Made by a program: the position numbers and the translations under genes
Part shown: positions 48,560 to 53,112 of the stretch, in pieces
Layout of the letters: every line of letters starts with the position of its first letter
How positions within the stretch are numbered: position 1 is the stretch's first letter
Origin: Candidatus Pullilachnospira intestinigallinarum
Lineage (GTDB): Bacteria; Bacillota; Clostridia; Lachnospirales; Lachnospiraceae
Assembly (NCBI GenBank): GCA_018711275.1
Contig: DVIN01000035.1
Coordinates: 1 to 53,112, forward strand
DNA: 53,112 bases
Reading direction: 5' to 3'
The notes under the pieces: model-generated
The model's database searches: none
The model's input: the letters and a program-made list of their open reading frames with translations, nothing else
Told to the model about the DNA's origin: nothing

Positions 48560-51529
48560 ATGTCAGAATTGGAAGCTTTGATAGAACAGAAATTGATAGA
48601 TCAGCTCGTTTATGGAGATTCTCAGTGGACCTATAGAGAAGATTTAAAAACGGAAGAAGATTTATGGAAAAATTTCAGATACATTTTGGAGCAAAACAAT
48701 AAGGACAGACTAAATGGAGAGCCCCTTTCTGATGTGGAGTTTGAGCAGGTGAAAAATCAGCTGCAGTTTTCTTCTTTCTATAAAGCCGGAGAATGGCTGG
48801 TGGGTGAAAATGGCAAAGTGATGGTACATGTACAGAGAGATACGGAAAAGCTGCATCTTGTTGTTATGAATCATGAACATATTGCCGGTGGAAGCAGTGT
48901 ATATGAAGTGATTAATCAGTATCGTGCTTTAGATACTGACGGCGGCAGCCTGCCCGAAAAAGATCGTCGATTCGATGTTACACTTATGATTAATGGCTTG
49001 CCAATGATTCATATTGAATTAAAGAATAAACAACATTCTTATATGGATGCATTCTACCAGATAAAAAAATATATTGGCGAGGGAAAATTTACCGGGATAT
49101 TTTCGGCGGTTCAGATGTTTGTTATCAGTAATGGAGTTGATACAAAATATTTCTCTGCGGCAAGTGATACAGAATTAAATCCTAAATTTATTAGCGGATG
49201 GCTGGATCGTGATAACAATCCGATATGCGATTATCTTGATTTCGCAAAAAGTGTGCTTCGCATTCCGGAAGCACATGAAATGATTGCAAGGTATACGGTG
49301 CTTGATGAAGATTCTAAAAAGTTGATTTTATTACGACCATATCAAATACATGCGATAGAGGCAATTCGCGATGCCTCCAGGACTGGCATGTCAGGTTTCG
49401 TATGGCATACAACGGGATCGGGCAAGACATTAACATCATATAAAGCAACACGAAATCTTTTACTGGATATACCATCACTTGATAAAACAATTTTTTTGAT
49501 TGACCGGAAAGATCTTGACGCGCAGACAACCCAGGCGTTTCAAGCCTATGCAAATAATGATTTGATCGATGTTGATGAAACGAATAACGTCAATGATTTG
49601 AAGAAGAAACTGAAATCGGAAGACAGGCAAGTAATTGTAACGACTATACAAAAGCTGCACCTGTTGATTGCTAAAAGATTAAGAGAGGATACGCCGGAAT
49701 ATAAAAGAATTAAAAGTTTAAAAATTGCTTTCGTGGTTGATGAATGTCATAGGGCAGTTACTCCTGCAACAAAGAGAGAATTAGAAAGTTTTTTTGAAAA
49801 TTCTATGTGGTATGGGTTTACCGGAACTCCCAGATTTGCCGAAAATCCGTATCCACAATTGGGTGATTTACCCAGAACAACAGAAGAATTATATGGCAAA
49901 TGTTTACATCAATATACCATTCAAAATGCCATTCATGATAATGCTGTGCTGGGCTTCCAGGTGGAACATAATGGACCTAAAAATATGAAAGATGAAACGG
50001 ATTCTGCAATGTATGAAAATGAAGTACATATGTTGAAGGTCCTGGATGTTATATTAAACAAGTCTTTCCATAAATTCGGCTTTCAAAATGGAAAGGGCAT
50101 GACTTATGAAGGACTTCTTACCATAAGTTCTATTCCGATGGCCCAGAAGTATTATGAGTTATTAAAGAAAGTGAAAAATGGTGAAACAGAGCTTGTCATT
50201 GATGAAAGAATCAAGCAAGTCCTTCCGGATTTTCCTAAGTTTGCAATCACTTATTCGATATCAGAAAATAAAGAAGGGTCAATGGTCAACCAAGACAAAA
50301 TGAAGGTAGCTCTTGATGATTACAATAAGATGTTTGGAACAAAATATGATATATCTCAGATTCAAGGATATAATGCGAATCTGAATAAGCGTTTGGCAAG
50401 AAAGGACGGGAAATATAAAAGCAGAAGAGAACAGCTTGATTTGGTTATCGTAGTAGATCGCCTGTTGACCGGATTTGACGCACCTTGTTTGTCTACGATA
50501 TTTATAGACAGGCAGCCTATGGGACCGCATGATCTGATTCAGGCATTCTCCAGAACAAACCGCATTTTTGACAAGAATAAAACATATGGGCAGATTGTTA
50601 CATTTCAGGCACCTGTACTTTTTAAAGAGTCCGTTGATAATGCTATAAAATTATATTCTGCCGGAGGAACAAAGGAAGCATTAATGGCTGAGTGGGATGA
50701 AGTTGAACCGGCGTTCAGAAAAGCGTTGTCGGCTTTACGGGTATCTGCAAGTACACCGGAAGAAATTTCTTCCATGTCGATAAAAGAAAAAGAAGTATTT
50801 GCCAAGATATTCCAAAATTTTGACAAATTGTTTGCTCAGTTAAAATCTTTTACCAGATATGATGATTCCATGCTGGAAGAGTATGGAATTACGCAGGAAG
50901 AGTATGATGATTATGCGGGGCATTATCTCAATGTGATAGAAGAATTAAAACAGAACAGACCGGATAAAAGCGATGACCCGGAAGACACTGTAATTGATTC
51001 GGATTATGAACTTATGGCTTATAGTCGCACGAAAATTGACTATGAATATATTATTAACTTGATACAAAACATTGTAACTCCGGAAAATACAGATGAGGAA
51101 GTCACACCGGAAGAGAGACAAAAGAAAATTGAGGAGGTGAAACAGTATATTGAGGAACTGAAAAAAGAGAATCCTAAAATTGCGGATATTATGACACATG
51201 TAGTTGATGAAATAGAATTGGATGAAAATAAATACCGTGGCCAATCTATTCTGAATATTATAGAAAATACGAAACAAGAATGTATTGATAAACTGGTCTC
51301 TGATTTTTGCCTTATTTGGTATGCTTCCAAAGAAGAGGTTATGTATGCAGCTACTCATTATAGAAATGGAGAGATTCCAAATGAAAATGCAATCAAAGCT
51401 ACGCTGGATTTTACAAGTTATAAACAAAGCCGGGAAAAAGCCCTTCCCAAGTTTAGATACTATGCTAAAATGATGGCGGAACTTAAAAAAATGATGGAAG
51501 AAGAAATAAAACCGCTTGTAACGCATTAG
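48560..51529 (+). CDS. hsdR: Type I restriction endonuclease subunit HsdR
   Basis: ATP-driven translocase and nuclease of the RM complex. Its 989 residues have the PD-(D/E)xK nuclease residues Asp139, Glu153 and Lys155 (FDVTLMINGLPMIHIELKNK region), Walker A TTGSGKT (284-290), DECH box at 394-397, motif VI in SRTNRIFD, and a helical C-terminal domain. AAAGGAG lies 9 nt before the ATG. All catalytic motifs are intact, so restriction should be active. It is separated from hsdS by the DUF cassette. Three bases after its last codon a foreign gene fragment begins. Confidence 0.96.
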   Translation: MSELEALIEQKLIDQLVYGDSQWTYREDLKTEEDLWKNFRYILEQNNKDRLNGEPLSDVEFEQVKNQLQFSSFYKAGEWLVGENGKVMVHVQRDTEKLHLVVMNHEHIAGGSSVYEVINQYRALDTDGGSLPEKDRRFDVTLMINGLPMIHIELKNKQHSYMDAFYQIKKYIGEGKFTGIFSAVQMFVISNGVDTKYFSAASDTELNPKFISGWLDRDNNPICDYLDFAKSVLRIPEAHEMIARYTVLDEDSKKLILLRPYQIHAIEAIRDASRTGMSGFVWHTTGSGKTLTSYKATRNLLLDIPSLDKTIFLIDRKDLDAQTTQAFQAYANNDLIDVDETNNVNDLKKKLKSEDRQVIVTTIQKLHLLIAKRLREDTPEYKRIKSLKIAFVVDECHRAVTPATKRELESFFENSMWYGFTGTPRFAENPYPQLGDLPRTTEELYGKCLHQYTIQNAIHDNAVLGFQVEHNGPKNMKDETDSAMYENEVHMLKVLDVILNKSFHKFGFQNGKGMTYEGLLTISSIPMAQKYYELLKKVKNGETELVIDERIKQVLPDFPKFAITYSISENKEGSMVNQDKMKVALDDYNKMFGTKYDISQIQGYNANLNKRLARKDGKYKSRREQLDLVIVVDRLLTGFDAPCLSTIFIDRQPMGPHDLIQAFSRTNRIFDKNKTYGQIVTFQAPVLFKESVDNAIKLYSAGGTKEALMAEWDEVEPAFRKALSALRVSASTPEEISSMSIKEKEVFAKIFQNFDKLFAQLKSFTRYDDSMLEEYGITQEEYDDYAGHYLNVIEELKQNRPDKSDDPEDTVIDSDYELMAYSRTKIDYEYIINLIQNIVTPENTDEEVTPEERQKKIEEVKQYIEELKKENPKIADIMTHVVDEIELDENKYRGQSILNIIENTKQECIDKLVSDFCLIWYASKEEVMYAATHYRNGEIPNENAIKATLDFTSYKQSREKALPKFRYYAKMMAELKKMMEEEIKPLVTH

Positions 51530-51531
51530 AC

Positions 51532-51705
51532 GCATGGGGCAGCGGAATTCCGAAGCTGATGGAAGCCATGCGGGAATATGGCCCGCGTGAGCCAGAGTTC
51601 CGGGATATGGAGATTGGATTCTGTATCAACCTCTATCGTCGAGCTGAGGGCACAAATTCAGTGAATGGACAAGAAACCAGCCCCCGAAAGCACCAACAAA
51701 GATAG
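51532..51705 (+). pseudogene. C-terminal remnant of a COG2865-type (AlbA_2/HATPase_c_4) regulator
   Basis: Translation in this frame reads AWGSGIPKLMEAMREYGPRE, then PEFRDMEIGFCINLYR, ending at TAG 51703-51705. This is the typical C-terminal end of ATP-binding putative transcriptional regulators with AlbA_2 and HATPase_c_4 domains (GSGI...ACEEYGLPEPEF...F.V.LYR). No start codon, ribosome site or upstream half exists; the frame begins right behind the hsdR stop. The GC content returns to that of the host genome. The most economical reading is that the RM island replaced the 5' part of this gene. Confidence 0.75.
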
Positions 51706-51746
51706 AATTTTGAATGACAAAATAATAAATCACGAGGTATTGAGTT

Positions 51747-52247
51747 ATGGACTACAAGAAAGCTCAGAATTACAGGAAAGAGAAAACGGCGGCATCCGTC
51801 AGGATGGATGTGGCGGCCGTGAAAGAAAAGATTGAGGAATATATCAGCACCAACAATACCTGTGCATTGGCTACCGGCGCGGACGGTTTCATTCGCAATA
51901 CGCCAATCGAGTATTCCTACCATGACGGATGTTTTTGGATGTTCTCTGAAGGCGGTGAAAAATTTATTGGATTGGAGAAGAATCCGAACGTTTGCATTGC
52001 GATTTTTGATCCGTACACCGGTTTTGGAAGGCTGAAAGGGCTTCAGGTGATGGGAACTGCAAGCATTGTGGAGCCGTTTTCGGATGAGTACAACGCCCAT
52101 GCGGCGGTAAAGAAAATCCCACTTGCGGCACTCCAGAAATTGAATCCGCCCATGAACCTGCTCAAAATCCAGCCAGTCAGCGCTGACTTTCTGAACTCTG
52201 ATTTTAAGCAGGATGGATTTGACGCCAGGCAGCACTTTGAGTTTTGA
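51747..52247 (+). CDS. Pyridoxamine 5'-phosphate oxidase-like flavin-binding protein
   Basis: Split-barrel flavin- or F420-binding protein of the PNPOx-like family. It has 166 residues. The barrel starts at about residue 30 (EEYISTNNTCALATGADGFIRNTPIEYSYHDGCFWMFSEGGEKFIGLEKNPNVCIAIFDP segment) and includes the GLQVMGTASIVEP strand. Some relatives act as small reductases, and the substrate cannot be told. The ribosome site is weak (GAGGT 11 nt upstream). It has no obvious promoter in the 41 bp after the pseudogene and may once have been downstream of that gene. Confidence 0.85.
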   Translation: MDYKKAQNYRKEKTAASVRMDVAAVKEKIEEYISTNNTCALATGADGFIRNTPIEYSYHDGCFWMFSEGGEKFIGLEKNPNVCIAIFDPYTGFGRLKGLQVMGTASIVEPFSDEYNAHAAVKKIPLAALQKLNPPMNLLKIQPVSADFLNSDFKQDGFDARQHFEF

Positions 52248-52308
52248 TAATCGCGAGAACAAGAAGAGATGACGCTTTAAAATGCGAAATTGTGAAAAAA
52301 ATGTGAAA

Positions 52309-52351
52309 TTAGCACTCGCCTCTTGACAGTGCTAATAATAAATGCTATAGT
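52309..52351 (+). promoter_or_regulatory. CIRCE operator overlapping the hsp20 promoter
   Basis: TTAGCACTC (52309-52317) and CAGTGCTAA (52327-52335), spaced by 9, match the HrcA-binding CIRCE element with one changed base (G to C at the first position of the second arm). The perfect -35 TTGACA (52323-52328) lies within it and the -10 TATAGT (52346-52351) follows after 17 bp. HrcA repression relieved by heat is expected. Confidence 0.9.
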
Positions 52352-52440
52352 ACAACTAGAACAAAGGAAGAGAAAAGAAAAGCTTCCTGAGTTTATTACA
52401 AAGCAAATAAATGTTATAGATAGAATTGGAGGAATGACCT

Positions 52441-52887
52441 ATGTTGATGCCCAGTATTTTTGGAGAGAACCTGTTTGATGAGTTTATGGATTTCCCGTTT
52501 GAGAGAGAGTTCTTCAAAAGAACACCGTCCCGCAGAAGCTCGGATCAGACATTGATGAAGACCGATGTGAAAGAGACGGACGGCACTTATGAGCTGGATA
52601 TTGACCTGCCCGGATATAAAAAAGAGGATGTAAGTGCCAAACTGGAAGACGGATATCTGACTATCAGCGCTTCCACCAATAAGAATAATGACGAAAAGGA
52701 TAAAGAAGGAAGATATATCCGCAGAGAGCGTTATACCGGCCAGTGCTCCAGAAGCTTCTATGTGGGCGAAGGCGTTGCACAGGATCAGATCAAAGCAAAA
52801 TTTGAAAATGGTATCCTGAAACTGTCCATCCCGAAAGTGGAGAAACAGCAGGTGGAGGAGAAAAAGTATATCTCTATTGAAGGATAA
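52441..52887 (+). CDS. Small heat-shock protein Hsp20 (alpha-crystallin family)
   Basis: ATP-independent holdase chaperone. It has 148 residues with a short N-terminal arm (MLMPSIFGENLFDEFMDFPF), an alpha-crystallin domain from about residue 38 (MKTDVKETDGTYELDIDLPGYKKED onward) that includes the GILKLSIPK motif (about 123-131), and a short C-terminal tail. GGAGG lies 8 nt before the ATG. It stands alone between a CIRCE promoter and a strong terminator, so it is a monocistronic heat-shock gene. Confidence 0.96.
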   Translation: MLMPSIFGENLFDEFMDFPFEREFFKRTPSRRSSDQTLMKTDVKETDGTYELDIDLPGYKKEDVSAKLEDGYLTISASTNKNNDEKDKEGRYIRRERYTGQCSRSFYVGEGVAQDQIKAKFENGILKLSIPKVEKQQVEEKKYISIEG

Positions 52888-52913
52888 CAACGGGAAGAAA
52901 AAATAAGAAATGA

Positions 52914-52959
52914 ACGGGGCAGCCGCACGAGAGGAAGATCGTGCGGCTGCCCCGTTTTT
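52914..52959 (+). terminator. Terminator after hsp20
   Basis: A perfect 17-bp stem (52914-52930 and 52939-52955, beginning ACGGGGCAGCC) with an 8-nt loop is followed by TTTT. Confidence 0.92.
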
Positions 52960-53040
52960 CGTGGTGAGGACAGACGATCTTATGTTTTTGACCTCATAGT
53001 TTAGCATTATGCTGCTCTGCTTGCATGTCTCTGGATTGCC

Positions 53041-53064
53041 CTGTATACTGTCATCAGTATACAG
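53041..53064. promoter_or_regulatory. Perfect 24-bp palindrome near the window edge
   Basis: CTGTATACTG (53041-53050) and CAGTATACAG (53055-53064) are perfect complements spaced by TCAT. The GTATAC half-sites resemble GntR-type operators. Nothing else recognisable lies in 52960-53112. The controlled gene would be beyond the window. Confidence 0.55.
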
Positions 53065-53112
53065 AAAGAAAAAGGGTTCCAGAGCACCCTCCGTGACAAG
53101 TCGTGTACTCTG

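Noticed and set aside
1-53112. tRNA, rRNA or transposase genes
   Set aside because: None could be recognised on either strand by reading; a covariance-model or transposase-profile search would be decisive.

Overview
The window reads as a chromosomal segment of a spore-forming, anaerobic Clostridia bacterium, most likely a Lachnospiraceae relative. This rests on a clostridial cell-wall/division (dcw) cluster that runs into the sporulation sigma genes spoIIGA-sigE and sigG, an A-type flavodiiron protein, a minimal two-gene SUF system, and gut-type carbohydrate genes (GH2 beta-galactosidase, GH31). No species can be named from sequence reading alone. Most of the window looks about 50-55% GC by eye. 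Two parts are visibly AT-richer: the integrase at the left edge and the restriction-modification island at about 44.2-51.5 kb.

Layout. 1-1.37 kb: the end of an integrative element, with a tyrosine recombinase and its probable arm sites, abutting ychF. 2.6-18.2 kb: the dcw cluster on the plus strand: mraZ, rsmH, an ftsL-like gene, two class B penicillin-binding proteins, mraY, murD, an RluA-type pseudouridine synthase, ftsW/spoVE, murA, ftsQ/divIB and ftsZ. murG, murB, murC and ftsA are not in it. 18.2-20 kb: divergent aroE and aroD of the shikimate pathway. 20-29.2 kb: spoIIGA-sigE, then flavodiiron protein, MATE exporter and GH31 glycosidase, then sigG, ylmC (minus strand) and nrdR. 29.2-35 kb: an ABC importer, an NhaC-type antiporter and an aminotransferase. 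35-44.1 kb: an orphan metal-sensing ArsR regulator, lacZ, sufC-sufB, a YtvI/AI-2E family membrane protein, a cytidylate-kinase-like protein and an MFS transporter. 44.2-51.7 kb: an AT-rich type I restriction-modification locus (hsdM-hsdS-...-hsdR). A three-gene cassette (DUF3791, a DUF3990 protein resembling ADP-ribosyltransferases, and a 76-residue protein) sits between hsdS and hsdR. The locus ends exactly against the remnant of a COG2865-type gene. 51.7-53.1 kb: a flavin-binding PNPOx-like protein, a CIRCE-controlled Hsp20, and a long perfect palindrome at the window edge.

Regulation is unusually readable. There is an array of four 10-bp-spaced MraZ boxes on the mraZ transcript start and a HrcA/CIRCE operator on hsp20. 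The spoIIGA promoter has canonical hexamers but a 21-bp spacer, as in the Spo0A-activated spoIIG promoter of Bacillus. Several hairpins have a 3' arm that carries, or runs directly into, the Shine-Dalgarno sequence of the next gene (integrase, second PBP, spoIIGA, MATE). In some of these the promoter -10 lies inside the loop, so read-through RNA would be folded shut while RNA from the local promoter would be open.

The best candidate for an undescribed system is the DUF3791-DUF3990-small-protein cassette inside the type I RM locus. It has its own promoter overlapped by a nested inverted repeat, and its position recalls the PrrC guard toxin nested in a type I RM locus.
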